DNA of 35,173 bases from Prevotella sp. UBA2756 (lineage in GTDB: Bacteria > Bacteroidota > Bacteroidia > Bacteroidales > Bacteroidaceae): contig DEJE01000036.1 of the NCBI GenBank assembly GCA_002353205.1, forward strand, positions 1 to 35,173, in the 5' to 3' direction. Both the position numbers and the translations under genes were made by a program. A model generated the notes under the pieces. It ran no database searches. It was given only the letters and a program-made list of their open reading frames with translations, and was not told the DNA's origin. Below are positions 1 through 7,646 of this stretch, piece after piece (within the stretch, counting starts at the first letter, position 1; the number at the start of each line of letters is the position of its first letter).

Positions 1-2
1 CG

Positions 3-620
3 TCGAACTCACGTTTGATTAATGGAAGCCCGCGGGCCAACGGCAACACGTTTCTCGCGCTTGACGAAGTGGCCAAGACGCTGAACGCGGAAGGCGTAGA
101 AACGGAGATTGTCAGCATCGGCAAGCAGCCGGTTCCGGGCTGCATCGCCTGCGGGATGTGCGGAAAGTCAGGACGATGCACGTTCCACGACGACCCGTAT
201 TTCAAGGTCGCAAGGGCCGTGAAGGACGGTATCGACGGCCTCGTGGTGGGCTCGCCTGTCTATTACGGCGGTCCCAACGGCTCGCTCTGCGCCCTGCTCG
301 ACCGTGTGTTCTACTCGCTGTCGGCCAGCCTGCAGTACAAGCCGGCCGCCAGCGTGGTGGTATGCCGCAGGGGCGGTGCCTCGGCAGCGTTCGATCGGCT
401 GAACAAATACTTCACCATCACGAACATGCCCGTGGTGAGTTCGCAGTATTGGAACATGGTCTACGGACAGACACCGGGTCAGGCCGCCCTCGACGAGGAA
501 GGGATGCAGACCATGCGCACGCTGGGACGCAACATGGCCTGGATGATCAAGAGCCTCAACGTGGGCGAGAAAGGGCACCCCGAAGAGGAGCCGCGTGTCT
601 GGACGAACTTCATCAGGTGA
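3..620 (+). CDS. Flavodoxin-fold iron-sulfur flavoprotein / NADPH-dependent FMN reductase family (5' end cut by window)
   Basis: The product starts within a flavodoxin-like fold and is probably an FMN-binding oxidoreductase that moves electrons in the cytoplasm. Visible features are the N-terminal phosphate-binding loop INGSPRANGNT, a cysteine cluster CIACGMCGKSGRC that resembles the Fe-S or metal motif of iron-sulfur flavoproteins, and the GSPVYYGGPNG loop that contacts the flavin ring in this family. The reading frame is open to the window edge. The first start-like codon is TTG at 15, directly before INGSPR, where relatives have several more residues, so the true start is likely upstream and the gene is partial. 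The stop at 618-620 is followed at once by a repeat-built terminator. The physiological substrate cannot be told from sequence. Confidence 0.82.
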   Translation, partial: SNSRLINGSPRANGNTFLALDEVAKTLNAEGVETEIVSIGKQPVPGCIACGMCGKSGRCTFHDDPYFKVARAVKDGIDGLVVGSPVYYGGPNGSLCALLDRVFYSLSASLQYKPAASVVVCRRGGASAAFDRLNKYFTITNMPVVSSQYWNMVYGQTPGQAALDEEGMQTMRTLGRNMAWMIKSLNVGEKGHPEEEPRVWTNFIR

Positions 621-704
621 GAGGTACGGGGGTACGAGGTACGAGGTGCGAGGTACGGGGTACGAGGTACGAGGGTGTTCGCTGTACCTCGCACCTCGTT
701 TTAT
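621..704 (+). terminator. Rho-independent terminator built from GTACGAG-type tandem repeats
   Basis: Directly after the flavoprotein stop there is a run of imperfect GAGGTACG / GAGGTGCG units. One stretch, CGAGGTGCGAGGTAC at 642-656, is repeated as a perfect 15-bp inverted copy at 684-698, followed by TTTTATTTTG. This gives a long stem with a 27-nt loop and a T-rich tail on the plus strand. The repeat unit is of a kind dispersed in Bacteroidales intergenic DNA (recalled, not searched). Confidence 0.7.
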
Positions 705-717
705 TTTGCGACTAATT

Positions 718-922
718 AGCGTGCAAAGAGCTGATGGTCGGTGTGTAACGGCAGCGAAGCCGACGAGCAAGGCCTGCAGACCTTCGAGCGTCATGCCCTT
801 GATGATGTCATCGATCTGCTGTTCGTGGCCGAGCAACTTGCTGGGAGCATCTGCGCCTGCGCCATGACCGACAAGGCGGTGAAGGCCACGACAACAAACA
901 ACCGATGATTCTTCTTTGTCAT
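718..922 (-). pseudogene. Relic of a GH3 beta-glucosidase N-terminus (frameshifted and truncated)
   Basis: On the minus strand an ATG at 922 opens a clear signal peptide (MTKKNHRLFVVVAFTALSV then MAQAQ), but the frame stops after about 40 codons. In the next frame, directly after the signal-peptide cleavage region, the translation reads DAPSKLLGHEQQIDDIIKGM then TLE (to about 783), which resembles the first helix of GH3 beta-glucosidases (IDxIIxxMTLEEK). One missing base near the AQAQ/DAPSK junction would restore the fusion. After MTLE the homology ends and the remaining sequence to about 718 is unrecognised. The GH3 catalytic domain is therefore gone. It lies just downstream of GH5 in the same orientation, so it may have been part of the same glucan locus. 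The GH3 assignment rests on about 30 residues. Confidence 0.55.
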
Positions 923-978
923 GAACTGTTGTCGATAAGGTTCGTATGAGCAATCAACAGTTGCAGGAAAGATTCGTC

Positions 979-2112
979 TTAATTGTCGGCCATCAGGATA
1001 TCCACCAGACCTTTGTCCTTGAAGGCGTGCTTCTGCTGGTCCCAGAAACCGAAGTCGGCATCATAGCACCACGTAGTCCAAGCGATATTGTTCTCCTTGA
1101 AGACGGTCATCATGTCCTTCGTCCACTTGTAGGCCAGTTCGCGGTCGACGGGTTCGTAGACGCCCCACTCGCCACAGAAGAGCTGAAGGTCGTATTTCTT
1201 GGCAGCTGCGATGGCATCGGCAAAGTCCTGGCGTATCTTGTCGATGTTCCACTCCTGCGTGGTATACGGCTCCAAGTCTTTCTTCAGCGAGTCGGGAGCA
1301 GCCTCATAGTCTTCCTTCGACACAAGGATGCCCGGGTAGTTCACCTTGCCTGTGTACTTGCCGATGGGTGTCCACCATGCGCCATAGTGCGTGAGGATCA
1401 TGGGGTTGTAGTAATGGAACGACAGGATGATGTTCTTATCGCCCTCGGGAACCTTCAGATACTTGATGGTCTCGTAGCTCTGCCACATGTTGGAGCCGAT
1501 GACGAGGGTGCGCTGGGGCTCACGCTCGCGCAGTGCCTGGTGCACCTTGGCAATGAGCTTGTTCCACTGCTCGTGATCGTCGGCGACGGGCTCGTTCATG
1601 AACTCATAGGCCACGGAGTCGCAGCTGTAGCCTTTCAGAGCATCCGACAGCTGGTACCACATATTGATGAGATCTTGCTGCGCCTTCTCGGATGTGAAGA
1701 GAGTGTTGGCATCGCCGCCACCCTCGTTGACGGCGTTGAAGTAGTGCGAGCGGATGATGTGCAGGTCGACGATGGTGCGCAGGTGGTGCTTCACGGCCCA
1801 GTTGATGGCGTTGGTCATCAGTTCCCACGCCTCGGGCAACTTGTTGCCTTCCTCGTCCCAGAACTGAACCTCGTCGATGGGCAGCCGGACGAAGTCGAAG
1901 CCGAGCGAATCAAGACGGGCAAAGTCGTCCTCCTGGATGTGCTGCCGCCGGGCCTCGCCGCGCTCCTCGCTCTGCGAGAGCCAGTGGCTCACGTTCGTGC
2001 CCCGCTCAATCTTAAAATTGTTCACTGTGTTTGTCGTCTCTTTCTTGCCCGTGCAGGCAATCATCGCCAACATGGCCATGGCAATCAGTGTAAAGGAAAA
2101 AGTTTTTTTCAT
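979..2112 (-). CDS. GH5 family endoglucanase-like lipoprotein
   Basis: A 377-residue secreted glycoside hydrolase of family 5, expected to cleave beta-1,4-linked glucan or mannan chains with retention of configuration. The N-terminus is a lipoprotein signal with lipobox AMIAC and acyl Cys20, so the enzyme is membrane-anchored. A single TIM-barrel domain follows: RGTNVSHWL near 37, FVRLPID near 74-80, the acid/base motif NEP with Glu174, the HYY segment near 233, and the nucleophile Glu315 in CGEWG; the aromatic TTWCYD stretch follows in the last strand. Length is normal for a one-domain GH5. The subfamily and exact substrate cannot be fixed. It is flanked by two gene relics, and no promoter motif is visible directly upstream, so it may depend on transcription through the upstream relic from pdxY. 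Confidence 0.9.
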   Translation of the reverse strand: MKKTFSFTLIAMAMLAMIACTGKKETTNTVNNFKIERGTNVSHWLSQSEERGEARRQHIQEDDFARLDSLGFDFVRLPIDEVQFWDEEGNKLPEAWELMTNAINWAVKHHLRTIVDLHIIRSHYFNAVNEGGGDANTLFTSEKAQQDLINMWYQLSDALKGYSCDSVAYEFMNEPVADDHEQWNKLIAKVHQALREREPQRTLVIGSNMWQSYETIKYLKVPEGDKNIILSFHYYNPMILTHYGAWWTPIGKYTGKVNYPGILVSKEDYEAAPDSLKKDLEPYTTQEWNIDKIRQDFADAIAAAKKYDLQLFCGEWGVYEPVDRELAYKWTKDMMTVFKENNIAWTTWCYDADFGFWDQQKHAFKDKGLVDILMADN

Positions 2113-2123
2113 TGTAGTAGTTG

Positions 2124-2395
2124 TATTTGTTAATAAGCTTCACCTTCTTCAGCGTCTTCTCCGGCACAGTGAAAGCATCGCGATGGGTCTCGAGGTAGAT
2201 TTTGTCGAGATCGACCTGCGAACTCACCGTCTCCCATGTCGACTTCAGGAACTTGTCGTCGGTCATCCGTGCCACGTCCTGAGCACGGACGTAAGTAGAG
2301 ACCTTGAAGTTCTGGTACTTGCCGGCCTGCAGCGGGGCGGTGGTCATGATAGCGGCAACGGCCGCTACGATTGTTCTGTGCTTTTTATTTGCCAT
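2124..2395 (-). pseudogene. Truncated N-terminus of a secreted glycosidase-like protein
   Basis: An ATG at 2395 opens a signal peptide (MANKKHRTIVAAVAAIMTTA then PLQAG) and a segment with YQNFKVSTYVRAQDVARM, STWETVSSQ and DKIYLETHRD. This resembles the start of larger (about 600-residue) secreted Bacteroidetes proteins usually annotated as glycosidase-like or hypothetical. Similarity stops near KLIN (about 2135), where the reading frame runs into the GH5 leader and then through GH5 out of frame to 2012. I read this as a deletion that removed most of the gene and fused its start to the GH5 upstream region. The 5' end also overlaps the last 31 bp of the pyridoxal kinase gene. It may still be translated as a 127-residue product, but function is unlikely. 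Confidence 0.6.
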
Positions 2396-3243
2396 GGTTC
2401 CGATGGTCTTGGGTTGTTTACCACGTCGAGGTAGTTCTCGATGGGAATGCCGCGGTTCTTGTCCTCGTTGTTGCGGTTCAGGTCAATCAGGCGGTAGAGG
2501 GCATCCATGGCACCGCGCGTGGCTATCTTCAGCGGCTCGCCGCCGAGCAGCCGTCCGATAAGAATGGCCGAGAACATGTCGCCCGTACCGGGGAAGTGCA
2601 CGGGAATCTCTTCGTAGGGCAACAGGAAGTATTCGTCCTTCAGGTGGTTGTAGCCCACCACGGCCGTGCGCCCGTCCACACGGATGCTGGTGATGAGCGC
2701 CGAGCGGGTGCCAATGCGCAGCAGCTTGTCGAGCAAATGCTTGGCCTCCTCCCACGTAACGCCCTGCTCATTATAGGCAGTACCCGTCAGATAGCAGGCT
2801 TCCGTGTAGTTGGGGAAGATCAGGTCGGCCACACCAATCATGTCGCGCATGCTCTCAATCGTTATCTCCGTCACGCCATTGTAGAGCCGGCCCTCGTCGC
2901 CCATGATGGGATCGACGAAGACCACCGAACCACGCTCCGCCTGTTGGCGGCACCACCCCGACACCAGCCTGGCCTGCGCCGGCGAGGCGATGAACCCCGT
3001 GGCGATGGCATCGAAGCTGAAGCCCAGCTGCTCCCATACGGGGAACACGCCGCGAATATAGTCCGTCGTGTCCATGATGTTGAACTTCCCGTAGTCGAGC
3101 GTGTTGCTCACCAAGGCCGTAGGAAGATTGTACACGGGGTAACCCATATACGAAAGGATAGGCAGCATGGCCGCCGTGGCCACCTTGCCGTAGCCTGCCA
3201 AGTCATTGACGAGCAGGATCTGCGTCTTTTTCTTGCTGTTCAT
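2365..3243 (-). CDS. pdxY: Pyridoxal/pyridoxamine kinase, PfkB (ribokinase-like) family
   Basis: This 292-residue cytoplasmic kinase phosphorylates vitamin B6 vitamers in the PLP salvage pathway. It shows the PdxY/PdxK plan: QILLVNDLAGYGKVA at the N-terminus for substrate binding, VDPIMGDEGRLY near 110-121, the NYTEACYLTG segment near 145-154, and the ATP/anion-hole motif PGTGD with the presumed catalytic base Asp222. Length matches the family. It has its own strong Bacteroidetes promoter. The start at 3243 lies only 8 nt past the promoter -7 box, so the transcript is nearly leaderless. Its last 31 bp overlap the start of the truncated relic downstream, so the C-terminal tail may have been altered by the same rearrangement. 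pdxY versus pdxK is not certain. Confidence 0.9.
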   Translation of the reverse strand: MNSKKKTQILLVNDLAGYGKVATAAMLPILSYMGYPVYNLPTALVSNTLDYGKFNIMDTTDYIRGVFPVWEQLGFSFDAIATGFIASPAQARLVSGWCRQQAERGSVVFVDPIMGDEGRLYNGVTEITIESMRDMIGVADLIFPNYTEACYLTGTAYNEQGVTWEEAKHLLDKLLRIGTRSALITSIRVDGRTAVVGYNHLKDEYFLLPYEEIPVHFPGTGDMFSAILIGRLLGGEPLKIATRGAMDALYRLIDLNRNNEDKNRGIPIENYLDVVNNPRPSEPWQIKSTEQS

Positions 3244-3251
3244 TTCGGCTA

Positions 3252-3282
3252 CAAAGTTACGGAAAAACGAGAGCAGAACAAA
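3252..3282 (-). promoter_or_regulatory. Bacteroidetes-type promoter of pdxY
   Basis: On the minus strand TTTG (3279-3282) is followed after 19 bp by TAACTTTG (3252-3259), a full match to the Bacteroidetes -33/-7 consensus TTTG...TAnnTTTG. The predicted transcript start falls within a few bases of the pdxY ATG at 3243. Confidence 0.8.
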
Positions 3283-3411
3283 ACAAATTCATTTGTTTTT
3301 TATGCCGAGTGCAATATAATGCTTGCTTTTCTTTCCGAGCGAAACGCAGACCGCTATTCCGGTTTTATCGCAAAGCGCAAGCATTTTATGAAGATACGGG
3401 GCGTCGCACGG

Positions 3412-4476
3412 TTAGCGCTCTGACAGAATGCGTCGGCACTGCTCGAGGATGGGGAGGAGCTCGGAGAGTGTGTTGGCGCGCAGCATGGCGATGCGCGTCT
3501 GCCTGAAGTCGGGTATTCCTTTGAAGATGGGTGTGGCGGCGAGGTGTCGGCGTGTATGCAGTATGCCTCGGTACTCGTCGATGCGGTCGATGTTGATGTG
3601 GAGCTGCTCGATGAGGATGTCGAGCTTGTCGCTAACGGTCATGGTGTCGCAGGGATTGGGCTGTTGCGACAAAGCTACGTCGCTCTCCGGCTGAGCGTTT
3701 GCGACTCCATGACTGTCGGGCTGCAGTTCGTCGCAGGCATTCAGGTAGTCGGTGATTTCCTTGAATATCCACGGTCGGCCGAAGGTGGCGCGCCCCACCA
3801 TGATGGCGTCGACACCGTAGCGCAGGAAAGCCTGCCGCGCCTGTTCGGGTGTGGTGATGTCGCCGTTGCCGATGATGGGGATGTGGATGCGCGGATTGCG
3901 CTTCACCTCGCCGATGAGTGTCCAGTCGGCCTCGCCGGTATACATCTGCGAACGCGTGCGGCCGTGGATGGTGAGGGCCTGAATGCCGCAGTCCTGCAGC
4001 TGTTCGGCAAGCGTGGTGATGACGAGTTGCTCTTGATTCCATCCCAGACGCGTCTTCACGGTGACGGGTGTCTTCACGGCATTGACCACAGCGCGCGTGA
4101 TGTCGAGCAGGAGCGGGATGTTCTGCAGCATGCCGGCACCGGCACCTTTGCCCGCCACCTTCTTCACGGGGCAGCCGAAATTGAGGTCGATGACGTCGGG
4201 GTGGGCCTCGCTCTCCACGATCTGCGCCGCCTCGACCATCTGTGGCACGTCGCGCCCATAGATCTGTATGCCCACGGGACGCTCGGCATCGTCGATCTGA
4301 AGTTTGCTGACGGTGCTCTTCACCGACCTGACGAGCGCTTCTGCCGAGACGAACTCGGTGTAGACCATGGCGGCTCCGAAGCGCTTGCAGAGATGGCGGA
4401 AGCCGATGTCGGTGACGTCTTCCATCGGTGCGAGGAAGACGGGATGTTTGCCGAATTGTATGTTACCTATTTTCAT
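3412..4476 (-). CDS. dusB: tRNA-dihydrouridine synthase, DusB-like
   Basis: FMN-dependent reductase that converts uridine to dihydrouridine in the tRNA D-loop. The TIM barrel shows the N-terminal FMN loop LAPMEDVTD, the catalytic-cysteine motif LNFGCPVKKV (Cys102 from the chosen start), AGKGAGAGML, TVKTRLGW, TIHGRTRSQMYTG, and the FMN phosphate loops IIGNGDI and IMVGRATFGRPWIF. I chose ATG at 4476 (MKIGNIQFG) over the GTG at 4497 because family proteins begin there. The 354-residue length exceeds the usual 320-335 because of a roughly 32-residue low-complexity linker (rich in N, Q, D, S, P) between the barrel and the C-terminal helical domain. It follows dprA by about 54 bp and is probably cotranscribed. 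The exact Dus subfamily in Bacteroidales is not certain. Confidence 0.9.
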   Translation of the reverse strand: MKIGNIQFGKHPVFLAPMEDVTDIGFRHLCKRFGAAMVYTEFVSAEALVRSVKSTVSKLQIDDAERPVGIQIYGRDVPQMVEAAQIVESEAHPDVIDLNFGCPVKKVAGKGAGAGMLQNIPLLLDITRAVVNAVKTPVTVKTRLGWNQEQLVITTLAEQLQDCGIQALTIHGRTRSQMYTGEADWTLIGEVKRNPRIHIPIIGNGDITTPEQARQAFLRYGVDAIMVGRATFGRPWIFKEITDYLNACDELQPDSHGVANAQPESDVALSQQPNPCDTMTVSDKLDILIEQLHINIDRIDEYRGILHTRRHLAATPIFKGIPDFRQTRIAMLRANTLSELLPILEQCRRILSER

Positions 4477-4530
4477 GAGCTGGTCGGTGCTGTGCACCTG
4501 AAATCATCTTTCTGTTATCAACAATCAAAA

Positions 4531-5664
4531 CTACATCAGCAGGTGGTAGGTGCCGCCGGCGTAGGGTTTCACCACGCCCTTGAGCTCCATCTCGAAGAGT
4601 AGTGCAGTGAGGCGTGCAATGGGTAGGTTGGTGCGCACGGCGAGCATGTTGAGCTGCTGGTCGTTGCTCTGGCTGAGGGCGCCGACGACGAGTTTCTCCT
4701 CGTCGGAGAGGTCGGGGAAGAGCTCGCGCTCGATGCCCGTCTGCCGTGCTTGGCGGAGTGCGGCATCGTCTTGCCACCCCATGGTGGTGACGAAGTGTTC
4801 TGCCGAGGTGAGAAGCACGGCTCCGTTGTCGCGTATGAGGTTGTTGCAGCCCTCGGAATAGGGGGCGCCCACGTTGCCGGGGAAGGCGAACACCTCGCGG
4901 TTGTAGTCGCGTGCCAGCCGTGCGGTGATGAGTCCGCCGCCGCGCGCCGCACTCTCCACGAGTATGCAGGCGTCGCTCATGCCAGCCACGATGCGGTTGC
5001 GCCTCACGAAGTTCATCTTCTCCGCCCGTGTTAGGGTGAAGAACTCGGTGAGCAGACCGCCCTGGTGCGTCATCTCGTTGGCCGTCGACGCATGTCGTGG
5101 CGGATAGAGCTGGTCGAGACCGTGAGCCAGGACGCCCACCGTCTCGAAGCCTTGCTGCAAGGCGTTGCGATGGGCATGGATATCTACACCGTAAGCCAGT
5201 CCGCTGACGATGAGCACCTGTGGGCACTGGGTTCTGAGATCTTCTATGAAACGACGCACGAGGTCTTGCCCGTAGGCCGTGCAGTGGCGTGTTCCTACGA
5301 TGCAGACGATGCGCTGCTGGTTCAGATCGGCCGTTCCCCGGTAGAAGAGCACGAGCGGTGCGTCGCTGCATTCGCGCAGCCGTTGCGGGTAACGCGGGTC
5401 GGAGATAGCAAGGGGCTCTATGCCATAGCGCTCGTCGTAGGCCATCTCGCCCTCCGCCCTGGCCATGGCCTCGTCGGTATGGCGGAGGCTTTCCACCAAC
5501 CGCGGTGCAGCATCGGGCACCACGTCGCGTATATCGTTGCGGTGAGCCATGATCTCGGTTGCCGATCCGAGTTTGTCATAGAGCTGCAGCAACGATGTCA
5601 GGTTGAAGTAGCTGATGCGCGTGAGCGCCATGGCGTACAATGCTTCCTGCTGTCTGTCGATCAT
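4531..5664 (-). CDS. dprA: DNA-processing protein DprA (Smf)
   Basis: A 377-residue cytoplasmic protein that binds incoming single-stranded DNA and loads RecA during transformation; it is conserved also in bacteria not known to be competent. The N-terminal region is a helix-hairpin-helix or SAM-like segment. The Rossmann-type DprA core begins with RIVCIVGTRHCTAYG near 118, continues through VSGLAYGVDIHAHR, then SACILVESAARGG and REVFAFPGNVGAPYSEGCN, which are family signatures. A short winged-helix (DML1-like) domain closes the protein near 315-377. Length is normal. It lies between the thioesterase (73-bp gap upstream) and dusB (about 54 bp downstream), suggesting one transcript. Confidence 0.95.
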   Translation of the reverse strand: MIDRQQEALYAMALTRISYFNLTSLLQLYDKLGSATEIMAHRNDIRDVVPDAAPRLVESLRHTDEAMARAEGEMAYDERYGIEPLAISDPRYPQRLRECSDAPLVLFYRGTADLNQQRIVCIVGTRHCTAYGQDLVRRFIEDLRTQCPQVLIVSGLAYGVDIHAHRNALQQGFETVGVLAHGLDQLYPPRHASTANEMTHQGGLLTEFFTLTRAEKMNFVRRNRIVAGMSDACILVESAARGGGLITARLARDYNREVFAFPGNVGAPYSEGCNNLIRDNGAVLLTSAEHFVTTMGWQDDAALRQARQTGIERELFPDLSDEEKLVVGALSQSNDQQLNMLAVRTNLPIARLTALLFEMELKGVVKPYAGGTYHLLM

Positions 5665-5737
5665 GTCTGAAATGTCTTTTTACGGTGTACGGGAATCTGT
5701 TTGACCTGCTGAACGTGTCCTTCGGCGTCGCTCCTCG

Positions 5738-6163
5738 CTACGCATGCGAAGAATCGTCGGCCAGCACTTTGCTGAATGCGCGGTCGTAGTCTTCGCTCAC
5801 GCCGAGACGTCCGTTGATGAGACACACCAGTTCCACCTTGCCCCGGAAGCAGAGCTGCTCGTCGGAGGCGCGGTAGATGTCGTGTTGGAACACATATTTG
5901 ATGCCGTCTTTGGTGAGCCCCATGCGCGAGATAAGTTCATCGTCGCAGCGCAACGGCACTTTATACTGTAGATTCATGCGCGCCACGACGGCATCGACGC
6001 CCTTGCGGTGCATCTCGGCGAAGCTCAGTCCGCATTCCTTCAGGAAGAGATGGCGCGTGTGCTCGGTGTAGTGCAGGTAGTTGGCATTGTTGACAATGCC
6101 CTCGATGTCGCATTCGTAGTCGCGAACCAACATCCTTGTCTCAAAGATATATTTCGTACTCAT
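5738..6163 (-). CDS. Hot-dog fold acyl-CoA thioesterase (4-hydroxybenzoyl-CoA thioesterase / YbgC-like)
   Basis: This 141-residue single hot-dog domain protein is expected to hydrolyse acyl-CoA or acyl-ACP thioesters in the cytoplasm. The motif VRDYECDIEGIVNNANYL near 13-30 matches the family pattern DxxGxVxxxxY, with Asp19 the likely catalytic residue, followed by the helix HYTEHTRHLFLKECG. VPLRCDDEL and a terminal strand RGKVELVCLI complete the fold. The ATG is preceded directly by the TTAAGAATTAAGAG repeat patch, so the leader and probably the purine-rich ribosome-binding stretch are repeat-derived. No canonical promoter is seen in front of it, and it may be read from DUF2851. Substrate is unknown. 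Confidence 0.88.
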   Translation of the reverse strand: MSTKYIFETRMLVRDYECDIEGIVNNANYLHYTEHTRHLFLKECGLSFAEMHRKGVDAVVARMNLQYKVPLRCDDELISRMGLTKDGIKYVFQHDIYRASDEQLCFRGKVELVCLINGRLGVSEDYDRAFSKVLADDSSHA

Positions 6164-6340
6164 TCTTAACTCTTAATTCTTAACTCTTACCTCTTAATTC
6201 TTAACTAACATCCCCCTCGGGGGCTTGGGGGGCCCTTAACTCTTCACCAACATCCCCCTCGGGGGCTTGGGGGGTCCCTTAACTCTTCACTAACATCCCC
6301 CTCGGGGGCTTGGGGGGTCCCCTTAACTCTTAATTCTCAA
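6164..6340. repeat. Tandem composite repeats: TTAACTCTTAATTC units and three 42-43 bp GC-palindrome units
   Basis: The patch starts with several copies of TTAACTCTTAATTC-type units. Three copies of a unit then follow, starting AACATCCCCCTCGGGGG at 6207, 6249 and 6292 (spacing 42 and 43 bp). Each has a perfect palindrome CCCCCTCGGGGG, then CTTGGGGGG, then CCCTTAACTCTTCAC. The last TTAACTCTTAATTCTC unit supplies the stop codon and final codons of the DUF2851 gene. Confidence 0.9.
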
Positions 6341-7624
6341 GTATTCGTACCCGATGCGGCATCGCAGACAGTCGCGTCGGTCGCAGTATTCCTTCTTCAG
6401 CTGGATGAGCGCCTGACTGTCGCCCGCCGTGCTGACCTCCAGCCCGCACTGCTGCCACATGCGAGTGATGTGGTTATTCTCCGCCTTCAGTTGTTCCAGC
6501 AGGTCGAAGGAGAGGTCGCAGAGCTGCTCCTTCGACAGTTGTCGGCCGTAGGCGAAGAGCATGGGGATGGCGGTGTTGATGATGATGAGGTTGAGCGAGG
6601 CGGCGGAGAGCCGTTTTTCGGTCTTGCAGCTGGTGGAGCCGAAGGTGTAGTGGCTCTCCCAGTAGGGTGTCACCTGGGTCTGCAGCAGCTGTCGCAGCTC
6701 GTCCACGTTCCGACATTCGATGAGCTGGCTGAGCGATGCGCGCTGCTCGTAGTAGAGATGTGCGAGCTGAGCGATGCGTATGTGGGGGAAGTTCTGCGGT
6801 CGGAGGCGCAGGAACCGCCACATCGACCCGTCCATCGGCTTGAGTCCGAACTTATGAGCGAGGTAGAGGTACTCGTTTCGCAGCCGTGTGAAGTAGCCTT
6901 CGCGCAGTGCTTCTTCGTGGTAACGCTCGGGAACCATCGACAGTTCGAGCAGCCCGGCCTGTCCCATGAAGATGGCTTCCACCTGGAAGAGGTCGTCGCG
7001 GTGCTTGCCCACGCTGCCGAGGGGGATGTGGCGTGCCCACGTCTCGAAGGCATCGCCGTTGATGCCGAAGCCGAAGTTGCGCGCCAGCGTCATGAAGTAA
7101 GCAGCCTCCCACGACCCTTCGCACTGCTCGGCGCGCCGCCGGATGGCCTCGGTCTTCTGTTCCAGGCGCTCTGTCTGCAAGGCGCTGAGCCACGCGTGGA
7201 CGGTGAGCGTCGACAGTTCGGGAATGATCTTGTAGCAGGGTGGGTACTGATCTTCGTGGAGCAGCTCGGCATAGTGGTCGGCCACCTGCTGCGGCACGGT
7301 GAGAATCACCTGCGGCAACGGTCGGCCGTCGTGCGTCAGCACCTCGGTGTCGACGGCTCCGCATACGTGAAGCACGACGTTGTCGTAGCGCGGATCGCTG
7401 TCGTGACCGTGGCGATACCAGTCGCTGGCGCGCTCGTGAATCTCTACGTTGCCCACCCACAGCGTTCCGCCGATCCTCACCTTCGCGTTGAAGAAGTCGG
7501 GTCCGGCGTGCCTGCGGTTGTAGAGGCCGGGGTCGATGACCTCCACCTCTCTGCCGTCGGTCGTTGTGAGCGTTTCCAGCGGCAGCATCTTGTGCTTCCA
7601 AACGTAGTGCAGCAGTTGCTCCAT
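6323..7624 (-). CDS. DUF2851 family protein
   Basis: A 433-residue cytoplasmic protein of the DUF2851 family, conserved in Bacteroidetes with no established function. The recognisable features are the N-terminal LLHYVWKHKMLP, the segment NRRHAGPDFFNAKVRIGGTLWVGNVEIH (a nuclease-like pattern: D/E residues in GPDFFNAK and GNVEIH), and the C-terminal cysteine cluster CDRRDCLRCRIG that could hold a metal. The E-x-K-like arrangement GNVEIH after PDF suggests a restriction-endonuclease-like core, but that is inference. It has its own -7 box just upstream. The last codons (RIKS and stop) are encoded by the repeat patch, so the C-terminus appears to have been remodelled by it. Confidence 0.88.
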   Translation of the reverse strand: MEQLLHYVWKHKMLPLETLTTTDGREVEVIDPGLYNRRHAGPDFFNAKVRIGGTLWVGNVEIHERASDWYRHGHDSDPRYDNVVLHVCGAVDTEVLTHDGRPLPQVILTVPQQVADHYAELLHEDQYPPCYKIIPELSTLTVHAWLSALQTERLEQKTEAIRRRAEQCEGSWEAAYFMTLARNFGFGINGDAFETWARHIPLGSVGKHRDDLFQVEAIFMGQAGLLELSMVPERYHEEALREGYFTRLRNEYLYLAHKFGLKPMDGSMWRFLRLRPQNFPHIRIAQLAHLYYEQRASLSQLIECRNVDELRQLLQTQVTPYWESHYTFGSTSCKTEKRLSAASLNLIIINTAIPMLFAYGRQLSKEQLCDLSFDLLEQLKAENNHITRMWQQCGLEVSTAGDSQALIQLKKEYCDRRDCLRCRIGYEYLRIKS

Positions 7625-7646
7625 GGCTTGTTCGTCTTTCAGAATG

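Noticed and set aside
168..953. 261-codon minus-strand frame over the flavoprotein and GH3 relic
   Set aside because: Only the part near 783-900 resembles a real protein (GH3 start); the rest reads through repeats and antisense to the flavoprotein.
946..2133. 395-codon plus-strand frame opposite GH5
   Set aside because: Antisense shadow of a GH5 gene with intact catalytic motifs; no recognisable protein features.
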